A stretch of 64,000 nucleotides of DNA from Corynespora cassiicola (Eukaryota; Ascomycota; Dothideomycetes; Pleosporales; Corynesporascaceae): positions 1,054,001 to 1,118,000 of the forward strand of contig JAEUWY010000015.1 of assembly GCA_022059125.1 (NCBI GenBank), written 5' to 3'. A model generated the notes under the pieces. The model was not told where the DNA came from. It ran no database searches and saw nothing but the letters and a program-made list of their open reading frames with translations. This document shows, in pieces, positions 34,423 through 46,470 of this stretch. The translations under genes were made by a program, and so were the position numbers. Every line of letters begins with the position of its first letter. Position 1 is the first letter of the stretch.

Positions 34423-35790
34423 ATGACCACCGATCGTGAGCGTTCTATGGAGAGTATGGTCTGGGCTCTTGGAATGCCTCCCACGACAGACCCTACAGAC
34501 GATCAAGACGAGGGAATCAAAGGAGATATTCTATATAATTCTGAGAATCAAGAGCTGGAAGAGTGCCTGCTCGAAGGCTTTGTCAGGCATCACTTGAATC
34601 TCGCCACATTCAAGAAGGAACACGAACTCTCCATGAGTAATTCACATGGCCTCAACCTTCAGATCATTCGCTAATTTGAGCCGTTACAGATGTTATCAGA
34701 CTGCGCGTGTGCGACGAGGAAGGCAACTGGCACTGCGGTACGGCCTCGGCGCTGCGAAGCGACATCCTGGTCACGGCAGCGCACGTCTGCTACCCCCAAA
34801 AGAAAGGCTCCACCGAGAGAACTCATGCAAAGGCAATAATAGCAATAGCCAATTATCACGGCGAAGCTTCCATAGACAGCAACACCACGCAAAGTCGCCA
34901 TGCTACCCATGTCATACTGCTAAACGCATACCTCGGCGGTGACAAGAAGCGAGACATTGCATGCATACTCTTGGACAATGGCTTTGTGGATCTACAAGAA
35001 TGCAGGTTCATTTCTACACCGGCCGGAAAGATGGATGTTGTGGCAATGGGGTACCCAGGAAATAACACAACCAATGTGATCGATGCTTGTGCTGCGCCTA
35101 ACCCCCACGACTGTACGATTGAGTCTCCGGGTAAAGCCGAGTACGATATCAATAGAGGCAAACTCATTTGTTTGTTCTCTACCGATGGGGGTAAGGTGAA
35201 ACAATCACGTTGACAGTATTCTACATGCTAACTTTTCAGGCAATTCGGGAGGACCTGTCTATCAGCAAGGAACAAATAACATAGTCGCCATATTCACTGG
35301 AAGACTGAACACTGGCAAGATCAACCTTGCTTGCAGAATCGGACCTGATCCGGGCAACCGGTTTGACAACTCTCTCGACGCATGGGTGGCATTCTTCGAG
35401 CAGCTCCCCTCGATTCAGGGCCTGCAAGACATACTCATGAACCCGCAGGTCGTTTCTGTGACATACCACCTTGCGTCTTCAGGAGATATATTGGGATATA
35501 CTTGGCGGTACGGGACCAATGTCGGTTCGTGCTCTAAGTCTCCAAGCACGACGTACAGTGTCATTGGGAAACTGATCAAGCCATTTGTCAATTTGGGGCT
35601 TTCCGAACATAACGAGTCTCTTGCTGACTTCTCGTTGGAAACGCTCGATTCATGGGTCATGGTGGACTCGAAAGATGAGGTATTTGAGGGATATGATGCC
35701 GATGAGCCCAACCTGATTGCTGAATACCAAGGGCCAGCTGTTGTTCAGCCCCTCGACAGCGAGTCATGGAACTTGGTCAACTGGGGGTAA
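34423..35790 (+). CDS. Trypsin-like serine protease (S1 fold), no signal peptide
   Basis: Exons 34423-34636, 34690-35190 and 35240-35790 encode 421 residues. The chymotrypsin-fold triad can be seen: His in ILVTAAHVC, Asp in KKRDIACILL and Ser in GNSGGPVY. The serine motif is rebuilt only after removing the 49 bp second intron. About 80 residues of acidic N-terminal sequence precede the protease and there is no signal peptide, so it looks intracellular. After the catalytic domain comes a region of about 130 residues with no recognised family. The substrate is unknown. Splice sites have clear GTAATT/TTACAG and GTAAGG/TTTCAG signals. Confidence 0.85.
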
Positions 35791-36351
35791 AGGTGTTTTG
35801 GATGTCTGGAATATTTTGTCATTTCCTTTTTGCGCAAGTTTGGATGCGATACCCCATGTTGGGAGGATTTTTTGCATTGTCGTGCTCTCTCTACGTTGGA
35901 AAATGTTGTACTATTCAGCGGCAAAGCTATTAAGATGATATCAAATGGGTATTGGTTCTCTATATAGGATTCAAGTGGGTTTCTGGGTTTCAAATTTGGG
36001 GGGGTTTTTTTTATTTGGGTCAGGACCATAGAGGTCATAGAAGGTGCTTCACGCTCTGCCAACCAATTTGTATTTACTAGTACTCGGAATGCTCCAACAT
36101 CCAGTAAAGTGTGATGTTCATCTTTTCGCAAATCTTTCGCATTCGTTTGAATCTATAGCCTATCGCACACAGACAGAATATATTGCTCGTTGTTGACCTG
36201 CGACATCAGGTTGATTAGTCCCCAAGAGCATTGATCAACGAACATCACGCATTAGGCATTAAAGTCGACTACTGACCCAAGAGGAGAATGAAAAATAAAA
36301 CGATGTTTTTTTGAAGCTACAAGCTCAATACTACCCAAGAAACCCGCAAGC
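35791..36351. other. Intergenic, convergent 3' ends
   Basis: This 561 bp region lies between the convergent stops of the protease and desaturase genes. A G-run and T-run near 35998-36013 are the only simple features. No gene is seen. Confidence 0.4.
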
Positions 36352-37725
36352 CTAAGCAGCAGCCGCAGCGTCCATAGGCACCGACACCCTGGTCAACTGC
36401 TCCCCAGCCCTAACAATCGTCTGCCCCGCCCCATCCTTGACTAACCGCTCTTCCGCATGTGTCTTCCAAATCTCCACCTCCTGTCCGCCCATGAGAATCC
36501 CCACCCTCATCGTCGACAGCAAATTATGCGCCGCATTACTATGCTCATACACACCCCCATTGAACACAGCCGTCGCGTCCTTCCCAATAGCGCTCCCAAT
36601 CATCGCCTTGCCACCCGGATGCTCCGCAATGAAAGCGCCAATATCGTGAATCACGCCCGCAATGGACACCAACGCTTGACCCTCCTTTGTGCAGCGGGCG
36701 CGGAACTCTTCCCAGGAGAGGACGGGGAGCTGCGAAAGGGGCGTGCCCCAGTCGAGCAGCGAGCGCTTTGCATCCAAGGCTTTTTGCTGTTGCTGGAGGC
36801 GGCCTTTTTCGATTTCGTTGGCGCGGAAGGTTTTAAGGTTCCAGGCGAGGCCGGCGCGGGAGAGGAGGAAGATGAGCCATTTTGTGGGGTCGTATTGGTA
36901 CCATTCGATGGCGTTGCCTGGGATTTTGAGTTAACATATTGCGTTTTTCATGTATGGAATGGAGGGGGATGCTGGCTTACGGTAGTCGCTGGGGAACTGG
37001 TGGTGGAAGTTGTGGTAACCTTCGCCCAGCGTCACAACAGCAGTTATGACGTGGTCGCGTGGAGTGTGGCGGTCGTCAAAGGGTTGTTCGCCGATCCAGT
37101 GTGCCAGACTGTTTACACAGAATGTTGCTTGCTGGACGATGCAAGCGCGGATGATGCCGGCGTAGATGAGTCCGCCCATCCAGTCTCCCCACAGTAGCCC
37201 AGCGAAGCACATGGGGAATACCCATGCGGAGAGGAGAAGGCAGAGGCCGTAGTGCTTGTGTTGCCAAACCACAACGGGGTCTTCATCGAGATCAGAAATG
37301 TCGGTTCGGCCCTTGAGTTTCGGGTCCTGGTTGAACAGCATCCAGCCAATGTGGGCGTGGAAGAGACCTTTCATCATGGTATACGGGTCCTTCTTCGTAT
37401 CGGTCCAGCGGTGATGCGCACGGTGCTTGGCACTCCACCATCTGATCGAGCCTTGAATAGCGCCTGCTCCAACAGCTGCAAGGAAGATGCGGACGGGGAG
37501 TGCAGCATTGTAGCAGCGGTGGGACCACAGCCGGTGGTAGCCTCCAGTGATGCCGAACCCGGTGAGGAAGTAGTAAATGAGGGTGAAGACAAGTGTCGGG
37601 CGCTGAAGTGGCGTGTAAAATGCATAGTAGACACCTGCGAGTGGTATCCCGACTACCAGACTGGAATTCAGCCAGTTGATGTGCTTGTACCAGGGTACAC
37701 TAGGAGGAACCTGTGGTGGCGCCAT
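36352..37725 (-). CDS. OLE1: Acyl-CoA delta-9 desaturase with cytochrome b5 domain
   Basis: Ole1-type stearoyl-CoA desaturase, an ER membrane di-iron enzyme that puts the first double bond into palmitoyl- and stearoyl-CoA, with a fused cytochrome b5 electron donor. Exons 37725-36981 and 36917-36352 encode 436 residues. The three histidine boxes are HRLWSH, HRAHH and HNFHH; four hydrophobic segments surround them. The C-terminal cytochrome b5 domain carries the haem motif EHPGGK. Start 37725 (MAPPQVPP) is preferred; an in-frame Met at 37779 would add 18 hydrophobic residues. At 436 residues it is a little shorter than budding yeast Ole1. Fungal OLE1 genes are usually controlled by fatty acids and oxygen; no element for this was identified. 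Confidence 0.95.
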
Positions 37726-37835
37726 AGTGAGAGGAGGCGGGATTGAACCACAAAGGCAACAAAGAAGCAACCTGGACAAAGGAGAACTAAGAGCGTGGGG
37801 CGTAGACTTTCATTGACTGTAGACGACCTCCGGCT

Positions 37836-37842
37836 CTTTATA
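37836..37842 (-). promoter_or_regulatory. TATA-like box of the desaturase gene
   Basis: TATAAAG on the minus strand lies about 110 bp upstream of the desaturase start codon, a normal fungal spacing. Confidence 0.4.
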
Positions 37843-38566
37843 TCAGCTCGCACGACAATGCATCGGAGAAAAAATAATGTTGGGTGCCTGAGTCGCATGC
37901 ATCACGCAAACCTAACCCCCTCTGACTGGCCCCTTGGCTTTTGATTGCGCATCCCAACGTGAGTGGTCGTACGACTATTCTTTTGATGGAGAAGCTGTTG
38001 CGCGCAAGGGTCGGGTGAGAATGGGGAGATACCCAGGGACCACGGGCTAAGCCGGATTTGGTGAGAGTCGCGAACACTTGAACTAACGGAGAGATGTGGA
38101 AGTTGGCGTCGCTTTTAAATGGTGCATTTTCTATGGGACTTTAGGGACCCATCGTGCCGATTGGCTTGTCGACTGCCATTTCATGATCTCAGGACTGTGC
38201 CGCCATCTTGATCCCTTTGGTTCTCCCTATGCTAAGTTGATTGACGTAGCTACCATTTCTTCAACAGCCTCATCCGCCCTAGCATGGCGGGGTTATAGCG
38301 GGGCCGGCCGAGCGAGAACATGGTAGACTGTTTTTCTTATTTCCAATCATCAGCGAACAATTGGGCTGTAAAAGATGAGGGATGCCAAAGGCGAAATGTC
38401 GTAACGGCCTGGACTCGATCCAATGTCACAACAATCACAGCGCAGAACCAAGCCAGAATTTCGAAACCGATTTCATTGTGTACTCAGCTGATCTAACAGC
38501 TGGTCATTACCACGTTTCCATCAGTTCCTTCGAGCACTCTTCATTGTCCATGTGCTTTGCAAGCGC
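37843..38566. other. Intergenic, no gene recognised
   Basis: This region lies between the desaturase promoter and the RPS20 3' end. It probably contains the RPS20 3' UTR and the distal desaturase promoter. No other feature is seen. Confidence 0.4.
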
Positions 38567-39012
38567 TTAAGCGGCAATGGTGACCTCGACCTCGACACCG
38601 GCCTCGATGTTGATGATGATCTGCTTGACGACCTCGGTGGGGGCGTTCAAGTCGATGAGGCGCTTGTGGATGCGCATCTCATAGGTGTCCCAGGTCTTGG
38701 AACCCTCACCGCAAGGGGTCTTACGGGTGGTGACCTTGAGGTTCTTGGTGGCTGCGTTTGTCAGTCATAATTCTTCCCTACGAGGACGAAATCAACGTAC
38801 GGAGACGGACGGGGCCCTTGACGCGGAGGTCCTTGGTCTTGGCACGGTCGATGAGCTCCTGGCAGACCTTCTCGAGAGAGCGGACGTTGCGGGAGGTGAG
38901 GGTAATGCGGATCTTGTGGCTCTTGGGGCCGTCCTCACCACCTTTCTCGGGCTCTATTCTTCATAAGCGGATGCGCAGACAGGCAAAGTAGCGAGTGCAT
39001 ACTGAAAGACAT
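38567..39012 (-). CDS. RPS20: 40S ribosomal protein uS10 (S20)
   Basis: uS10 is a head protein of the small ribosomal subunit. Three exons on the minus strand, 39012-39003, 38953-38801 and 38751-38567, give 115 residues, the expected length. The first coding exon is only 10 nt (ATG TCT TTC A). Family text is almost complete: [41 protein letters not shown], and the ending [24 protein letters not shown]. Both introns are 49 bp. It is divergent from CUE3, with 346 bp between starts. Confidence 0.96.
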
Positions 39013-39358
39013 GTTGGCTGTGGGTGTTGAGAGTTGAAGGTTAGAAGGTAACTGATCAGTCAAGACCTGGATCTTTGATCACGGTAAGGTGATGACTGGC
39101 GTGGTTTTGCTTGCGACGGCGGGATTGTCGATGGGGTTGGAGCTGTGCGGGCGGAATTTTGGAAGTGTGCGCGGAATTTTTGCTTGGCACGCTAGTCCTC
39201 TTCCGGGCGACCAGTCTACGACCGCCCTTCCAGCTGCAGCTTGATGACTCTGATAACAAACACGCCTCGCCCGCCCGGAGCCCACCACCGGGCGCAGACT
39301 TGCGGAAAAAACAACATCCCACCGATTTCCCGTTCGAAAATTCAGCCTTCTGCCGAGA
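39013..39358. promoter_or_regulatory. Shared promoter of RPS20 and CUE3
   Basis: A 346 bp spacer between divergent starts. It has an imperfect direct repeat, TGTGCGGGCGGAATTTT at 39144-39160 and TGTGCGCGGAATTTT at 39166-39180. AATTTTGGAAGT (39155-39166) overlaps the first copy and is identical to a 12-mer in the CCT7 promoter. A ribosomal-protein promoter is expected to be strong; the factor that binds is unknown. Confidence 0.45.
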
Positions 39359-41360
39359 ATGTCTCTTCCAGAATTTGCGCCCTTTCCCGACGCCAAGGTA
39401 TGCCAAAGCATCCTTCCAGAAGAGTGGGAGGTTTATCTGGCTTCTTGGGTCTCCCTGGTGGACGTGTACCTTCGACTACCAGACAGCGACTTTTCTTCGA
39501 AAGCGATCGAGGCGGACTCACTAACGACTTTTCTTGCGTCATTTTTCCATGAGCTTGCCAATGACGACAGCATTTTGCCGAGGGTTGTCTCATTACGGAA
39601 GAAGTGCTTTTTCCTTGTCCACAGGATTTATTCTGGAAGCCAAATCCCTGAAAGGCTTCTGAACGTGTCCTTCTTGTCGGATATTTGCCATGTTTTCCCC
39701 AAGAACGAGCAGTTGCGGACCCTCCTCCAGTCCCTCTGGAAAAGGAAGGCTACCGTCATCGAGGAAACTCTACAGTCCATCAAGGCATCCTTGATTAAAA
39801 GTCTGGATTCAAAAGCGCCGTCAACTGCAGAGGATGCTCTAAACATGATTGCTCCTCTACTGAGGGTATCCTCTGACGCAGGAGTGTTTATGCTCACAGG
39901 ATCAGATTTTCTGGATTCATTATGTTCGGCGTATCCCAAGGTTTCTGAACTCCTACAGAAGAAACTGGTCACAGTCGCGTATATGGGCCTCACTGCTCTA
40001 CTAGAAGGACCGAAGCCAAAGTACTCCGTCTTGTCCGATCATCTTTACAGTCTTAAAACGATTGGTGAACAAGAACAAAAGGCAGGTGTAAAGACACTGG
40101 TTGCAGATCTAGTGACAAATACCCCGCTATCAAACAGAATAAGAGACAAATCCACAGTCTCAGAAGCAGCTCGTGCTAAAAACACAGCTTCGTCATTGAG
40201 CGTGTTCCATCAGTCTTCGATTGCCCGTCCCAAGAAACTCGTTCGCCGTAAGGTAGACAAAGGAAAGGGCAAGGCAGTTTCAGATGAGAATGGGCATGGT
40301 GCATTTGGCGAGGTCCATGTCCATCAGATGAGCCTGGTCAGCCAGATCCAGGACCTATTCCCAGATTTGGGAGCGGGTTTCGTCGTCAAGTTACTGGACG
40401 AGTACAACGATGATGTTGAGCAAGTCACTGCACACCTTCTTGAAGACTCGCTTCCACAGCACCTTGCCGTTTCTGATCGGACTGAGCCCCTGTATGTGTT
40501 CTTACATTCGGATTAGGACTGCAGTAACTAATCAACTATGCAGACCATCATCTACAGCAGTGCAATCACATCTTCTGCCCAGATCTACGCCACCACCTGA
40601 ACGACGCAATGTATTCGATAATGATGAGTTCGATAGGCTTGCCGTCGATACTTCCCGCTTGCATCTCGGGCGCAAGAATCAGCAGCTTACAGCTGACAAA
40701 ATCCTGTCTGACCGTAGTAATGCCCCCAACAAGTCGGCAATTCTCTCGGCTCTAGCAGCATTTGACTCAGATGATGATGAGCGGGATGACACGTACGATG
40801 TTGAAGATGTCGGTGGCACCGTCGACTCGGCTATACCAGGGGACGAGGCAGAGGCCGACAAGAATGAGGAGGCCTTATTCAGGGCTTATTCACTAACACC
40901 AGAGCTTTTTGGAAGAGAATCGGACACGAGAAGAGGAAAAGCAAGAGCTGCTTTGAAGAGTGAGACCGGAATGACAGACGAGGCAATCGAGGGTTGGGCC
41001 GTGATGTTGGGACGGGACCCAAAGCGACTGCGACGACTGGAGGCCAAGTTCTCTACATTCTCTGGTCAGCAACGAGAACTGGCATCCACTGCCTACCGAG
41101 GGAGCCCTGCAGACTCTGGGGCCGAAGCTGATGGCAGTGGGGATGGCCAACGTGGTGGAAGAGGGGGTTTCTCCGGCAGGGGACGGGGCCGAGGACGCGG
41201 ACGTGGAGGGAGAGGGGGAGGAAACGTTGCTGGCCCGTCCGATGACAAAACAACTCAACAGTCTAGGCAACGGAAAGAAGCCAACAAGTCATCACGCGCC
41301 AACCATAACCGTCGTGAAGGGCGGGCGAAGAAGTTGGCCAGGGCTGGATTTCCAGGGTAA
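39359..41360 (+). CDS. CUE3: CUE-domain protein, Cue3/ASCC2 homologue
   Basis: Cue3 (human ASCC2) is the ubiquitin-binding subunit of the RQT complex, which splits collided ribosomes marked with ubiquitin. Exons 39359-40491 and 40544-41360 (52 bp intron) encode 649 residues. A helical N-terminal half is followed by the CUE domain at about residues 320-365 (MSLVSQIQDLFPDLGAGFVVKLLDEYNDDVEQVTAHLLEDSLP). Then come VFDNDEFDRL and an acidic stretch, as in the family. The C-terminal part contains an RGG-rich run (about 595-620) and a basic end, which suggests RNA or ribosome contact. Located in cytoplasm by family. Shares its promoter with RPS20. Confidence 0.9.
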
Positions 41361-42292
41361 ACGAAGGCACGAGGAATCCTTGGTTTCATCCCGTCGTTGG
41401 GACGTTTTAGAGATATCACCTTAATCGAAGGCTTACTAGAGAATAGCATTGGCATGGAGAAGCGAGAGAAACATCTTTCGGCGTTACTGTACCGTCTCGT
41501 CTATCACGTCTCCCTGCTTGGTGGGTAAATGGCTCCTCCAATGCAGGATATTACCTCCAAGGTCTAGGCAAACCCATCTGCACCTCGCTAGACAGAACTG
41601 TAGACTGGACTGAGTCTCTCAGGCAACCAAGCCATTACTGTTACTGTCAATGTTCCATTATGCACGGGATGAACCTTTCTCATGGCATCATGCATTTACC
41701 AATTAGGCAAATACGCGGCATGAAACTGCTGGACCGCTAACAATCAAAGATGAGACTAAATCCTTGGAGTCTGGGTTCGGACACTCCGAGGATTGACTGG
41801 GAGCCCAATTACCCACAAAAGGACATGTATCAATGCATGGATGACTGCAGTATCTCCGTGGTTTCCCCAACCGTCCACCAACAAATTAACCCTTTTACAC
41901 AGCAGCATGGACATGGTGATCGACGGGCGAGCTGAACTTGCCGCTGACGATGATCTCCATTAGGCAGACCTCGACGCAGTCATGCTAGTGGCATTGCGCT
42001 CGCCTTTTCAAACCGCAGACGGAAGTGCTCGAGCAAGTGATGTGGTCGCCTAACCCGTGATGAAGGGCTCACCGCTCACGGTCACGTTGTTCAAAAAAAA
42101 AAATAATGCAAGTAGGCGTACCAAGTGTTCGGCCATGCCTCACCGTCCGTTTGCCAGGTCAAGACGCTTCTAAACCCCCCTACACAGGCACCAACCCCCC
42201 ACTCTCATCCCACAGACCTGTCCTCGCCGCCAACCCGGGGCGGGGATGTAACCTCAGCAGCATCGGCGCCAACGGGGCGATGCAGCGAGAAA

Positions 42293-42313
42293 CCCCCCCC
42301 CCCCCCCCCCCCC
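42293..42313 (+). repeat. Poly-C tract, 21 nt
   Basis: Twenty-one consecutive C bases. Such tracts are rare in fungal genomes and are length-unstable. The exact length may include sequencing or assembly error. Confidence 0.9.
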
Positions 42314-42808
42314 AGCCTCATCCTTCAAGTCCTCCCTCACCGCATCGATCTCGCGAGGTCCGCGTAGCTGGGAGAGAAAAACCACATCTCGTCTACGCTC
42401 GTGCCCCCCCCTCCCTACCTCCGCTCCAAGGGCCGCCCTACCAACCCAAATGCTCCCTCTCGCCTACCCCTGCGCCTCGCTCGCTCCAGGCCGCCCAATC
42501 AGCGGCCCGGGGGGTGTAACGGCGGATCCACACTTCGCTAAACGTTTCCGGGAGAGGACTAGGCTCGGCTACAATCCGACCTGGATGGCGAACGTTCTGG
42601 TACCTCGACCATGTTGCGTGCGGAGCTCCGCGAGGACGTACAGGTTCAGGTACACTGGCTTTGCTGAGCGGAAGAAGCAAACAAAAAGGCGTCGAGGGAG
42701 TAGGCAGCACGGGGTTGGGTGGGGTGGTGTTCTCGAAGGAATTGGCGTGTTCCGCGGATGCAGACGGGCAGCGGGATAAGGTGTCAGACGGGTAATTGGA
42801 GCTGGAGG

Positions 42809-42811
<3 letters not shown>

Positions 42812-42846
<35 letters not shown>
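42812..42846 (+). repeat. GCTT tetranucleotide microsatellite
   Basis: About 8.75 perfect copies of GCTT. The opposite strand reads as SKQA repeats in an open frame, which is a by-product of the repeat and not evidence for a protein. Confidence 0.95.
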
Positions 42847-44167
42847 GGCCCACTTGCCAGACACGCACTTGTCTGCTGGACGGACCAGCCTTGCATAGTG
42901 GACGACGACTGTATAATGGAGCAGCGCACGGAATGTGCGGTGCCGCCGCTCGAGGGCCATGACGCGTTCTTGTCTCGCGGTGGGCCCTCCGTCTCTGTGG
43001 CATTCAGATGGTGGGTCGTGTGTTTGGGCTGGCACGCCTGCCGAGAAACGCCTCGTTCGTCTCGTCGTTGCTCCGGCCTGCTAAATATACAGTCCCCTTA
43101 GCTGAGCGTGAGCTTCCAATGTTGCATGCGAGAAATAAATGTGTGGCCTGGACTATCAAGAGCGTTTGTGGTCGGCCTTGTGGTCCTGGCTGTGTGCGCC
43201 CGGAACTCAGGTAGAGAGGATCCCTAGATGACTCGCTTACTTGCACGCGCAGCAGGGTCTGCCTGATCCTACGCTACATGGAGGTGAACACTGACCATGC
43301 CATCGCTGTGGATGTCATTTCGGACATTAAGGTCGGTCGGAAGCAGACCGAGAGATCAACGCAGCACAGTCATTTGACTTTGTGCTCTTGTAGCGATCAG
43401 CAGCGCGAGACGAGACAGAAGGCGAACACGGCAGGGCTGAGGAGGAAGTCATCACAATTAAATTTTGTGAAGCGGAAATTCCGTTTCGCGTATCCCGCAC
43501 CGCAGCTTCGTATCGGTATGCACCCAAAGGCCCGTCCTCTAATGCTGCTCGCGCTCAAAGGGTGCGTCCCGAACCAAACTTGCTTTCATATGCAGCCTGG
43601 AGGACCAGGCCGCGGGTGGGCTGCTAGTGAGCCAGACAAACCGAAAAATCGATAACCCAAACCCAACCCAGACCCAATCCGGTGCAAAACTCCATCAAAC
43701 GGCCTGCCAATTGTGAACCACCAGGCAGAAAACAATAAAACTCGCATGTGAGGAGGGAAGGTCGTTGGTAAGGCATTATAGGCAAAAGGCAAAGGGAGAA
43801 CCCTCGCTCGCCCTCGTCTAGAGCATGCGCGTGGCGTCGTACAAACTAGGAAGGGGCCCCGCGCGCCACATTGCAGCACTTCGAGACCAGCGTGATGGCG
43901 CAAACGGCGGTGCGGGTGTGCCAGCTCACTCGCTTGTCATTCCGGATGGCTCGCGTGTTGAAACAGGTGGAATTAGGAAAGTCGTTGGTATCCGGCATAA
44001 GAAAGAAGCGGTGGAACTTGGGGGCTTTTGGTTCATGTTGTTGGAATGGAGGGTGGCTCGTTGGTTGGTTAAATCGTGAACCTGGATGCCGGAAGTGATA
44101 CAAGGCCGTCAGATGTTGCTGTTTTCGATCCGGGGTAGAGGATGTGGTACGAGTCCATGCACGTTGC

Positions 44168-45303
44168 CTACATCTGAGCGAGCTCGTTCAGGGCATAGGT
44201 CAAAGAGCGGCGCGCATCTAATTCGTCGATTCCAAGGTGAGGGCGGTAATGATGGGCGACCACTTGAACTGTAGCCTTGTAAACGGTATACCTGCAACAT
44301 GTCAGAATGGTACCACGGGGAGATTTCGCAAGACTTACATTAGCTGCCTGGCTTGCACCCCACCTGTACGGGAGGGACATTGCCCGTAGCCCTCAAAGAA
44401 AGCCTCACTCCCACCAGCGATACCTCCACTCATGAGCGGGTCGCCCCATATGACGTTTGAGAATCCTACGAGCCCTATAACCTGCCTGGTTTGTTCATCA
44501 ACGAGAACGTTTTGTGGGTCGCAAGCGTCGAGGGCGACCAGACGGGGCTCTGTTATTTGGTCCAACAGGTGACTATGCCGCTCTACGTAGTACCGAATGC
44601 TGTCGTGGGGGATGGTGACAAGCATGTCTTCGGCATCGCGCAACGTAGATTCGAGGAGTGCAAGAAATGCCTCTTTCCATGATGAATTTCCTTTCTTGGC
44701 AAACACGCGGTGGGTCATGCCAAACTGGGTTGCGGAGAGCGAAGTGAGGGTTCGGACGTATCCGCCCAGCGTGCGGTCGATGCCTTTTTGTTCGTTGACC
44801 GATAGGTATGATGACATTTCGGAGAGCCTTCGTCCGGGGACATGGCTCATAAGGAGGAAAGGCGAGCCAGAACTACCACCGCGGCTGTCATATTTGATAA
44901 TCTGGGGGACAGGAAGCTGTGTATATTCGCGGAGAGTCTCCAGGGTCTTCTTCTCCGTCTCCAATCCATACTTCTCATGGCGGAGCATACGTGTGTTGTA
45001 CATGGGCGAACATTTCAACACCAACGAACTACCATCTCCAAGCCTGGCGATGAAGACTTGATAAAGACGTCCCTGCAGCCGCTCTGCTTTTTGTAACGTA
45101 ATTTTCGAGGATCGGAAGACGCTTCGTATTATCTTTTGAATGCTTGCAAAGTCTGGCGAGGCGGTGCAGGCAACCGATGATGCGGACGAGGCCGAAGATG
45201 CTGAAGACGCTGATGAAGTCGGGCGTGCCTGCCTGCCGTTTTGCCTTCCATGGCTCATGGTAACGACGGGATAAACAGCAACATCTAGCGGGGGGAGGTG
45301 CAT
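44168..45303 (-). CDS. Phosphotransferase (APH/choline-kinase-like) protein
   Basis: Exon 1 45303-44339 and exon 2 44291-44168 (47 bp intron, GTAAGT donor, TGCAG acceptor) give 362 residues; a start at 45258 would give 347. The fold is that of aminoglycoside phosphotransferase-like kinases: N-lobe SSLVLKCSP with the ATP-binding Lys, SPFLLMSHVPGRRLSE at the hinge, then LVALDACDPQNVLVD and GLVGFSNVIWGDPL. The catalytic Asp is kept, but the usual HxD histidine is Ala and the metal-binding Asp of the DFxxA motif is Gly. This may be an inactive or unusual kinase. The Ser/Ala repeat near residues 30-43 is low complexity. The substrate is unknown. Confidence 0.8.
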
Positions 45304-46470
45304 TATGAATGTAAGCTACTGGAGCCAAATTATGGGCACTGACGGCGCGTAATTTAGGAGGTTTGGCGAGGCCCAGCTAGGAAGCTCCTGGTGGTTGATG
45401 GCTGCATGCCGGGGCCGGGCCGTCGAATATGAATGTTTTCGGGTCAGGATGAAGATGGGATGGTCGGGCCAACACTCGCCAGAACACTGGTTCGGGTCAC
45501 TGCTCTTGTCCAGTCTCGCAGGAGGTGGGTTGTGGGCTTCCGAGCATGACCGAGTATAGCAAGATTTTTGAATGCCTTCGGCATGGATACCTTCCTAGGG
45601 CCGTATGGCGGTCGCCAGGATTGCCAGCAGTGCGATCCATTTACAGATGGTCCTAGGGGCGTGATGCATTTTGCGCCATAGCGTATAGAACAAGCCTCGT
45701 TCGGCTAGGCATGCTTGCCTGAGATCGAAGCAGTTCAATCATGTTAGAGAGAAGCGTCGCGAGTAAGCGACTTGACATTCCAGGCGCATGCGGTCACGGA
45801 CAGAGAGGCGAGAGGCGTCGAGCACTGATGGAGCGGCGGCGTCAGCTCGTTCGTCTAAGGTAGCCAGATAAAGCCAAGCGCAGGGAACAGGGTATCGGCC
45901 AAGGGGTAGCTTGATTGGCGGTTCGCTCTCTGGGACAACCGCCCGAAAACAGCGGTTGAGATGACGGTCGATATGCAAATTCGCTGATGGCACATGGCAA
46001 TGAAACCCGAGTACGCCCGGCAGGCGCGTGGGCCTGACTAGATTGGAACAGTAAAAGTGCTGTGATCAGCACAGGGGAACAGGACCAGGCTAAGCGGGGG
46101 TCCGCCCGCAACTCTTCCAAGACAAAACCACCACAATGCGGCCAACGCCCCCTGTCAACTGGATCCATACACCATCATGCACCCAAAGTGTCCCGACGCC
46201 ATCTCGCGGCTTGCTGCATCCCGCATGAACGGAGACGAACCGCGCTATAACTGTCACGCCAGTCCTCTGGGGCCTGTCTGCACTGCCGACTGGCGACACC
46301 CTGTTCCACGGTTTCTAGTCTCTTACCGTGTACGACCACGCCTGCATAACCCCATATTCCCGCTCGGAAAATCCAGTTTCAGTGTAGTTGAAAGAGCCAG
46401 AGCCAGAGCCAGAGCCTCGAAGGCCTCTACCAACAGAAGCTTCATTGGTTTGCCGAGCATATTACCTGAG
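45304..46470. other. Intergenic, no gene recognised
   Basis: This 1.17 kb region holds the phosphotransferase promoter and the TAN1 3' end. A short AGCCAG repeat (four copies, about 46393-46416) is present. No other gene is seen. Confidence 0.4.

Larger units (their letters stand above)
41361..44167. other. 2.8-kb gene-free region with simple repeats
   Basis: No recognisable gene lies between the stops of CUE3 and the phosphotransferase-like gene. Many open frames overlap in GC-rich, low-complexity sequence (especially 42100-43000), but none has a domain. Notable are a 21-C tract and a GCTT microsatellite, both listed separately. No tRNA or transposon ends were seen. Confidence 0.45.

Noticed and set aside
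36457..37197. Long plus-strand open frame opposite the desaturase
   Set aside because: No domain, and it overlaps well-supported desaturase exons on the other strand.
42784..43035. Minus-strand open frames rich in SKQA
   Set aside because: The apparent protein repeat is produced by the GCTT microsatellite, which stays open in several frames.
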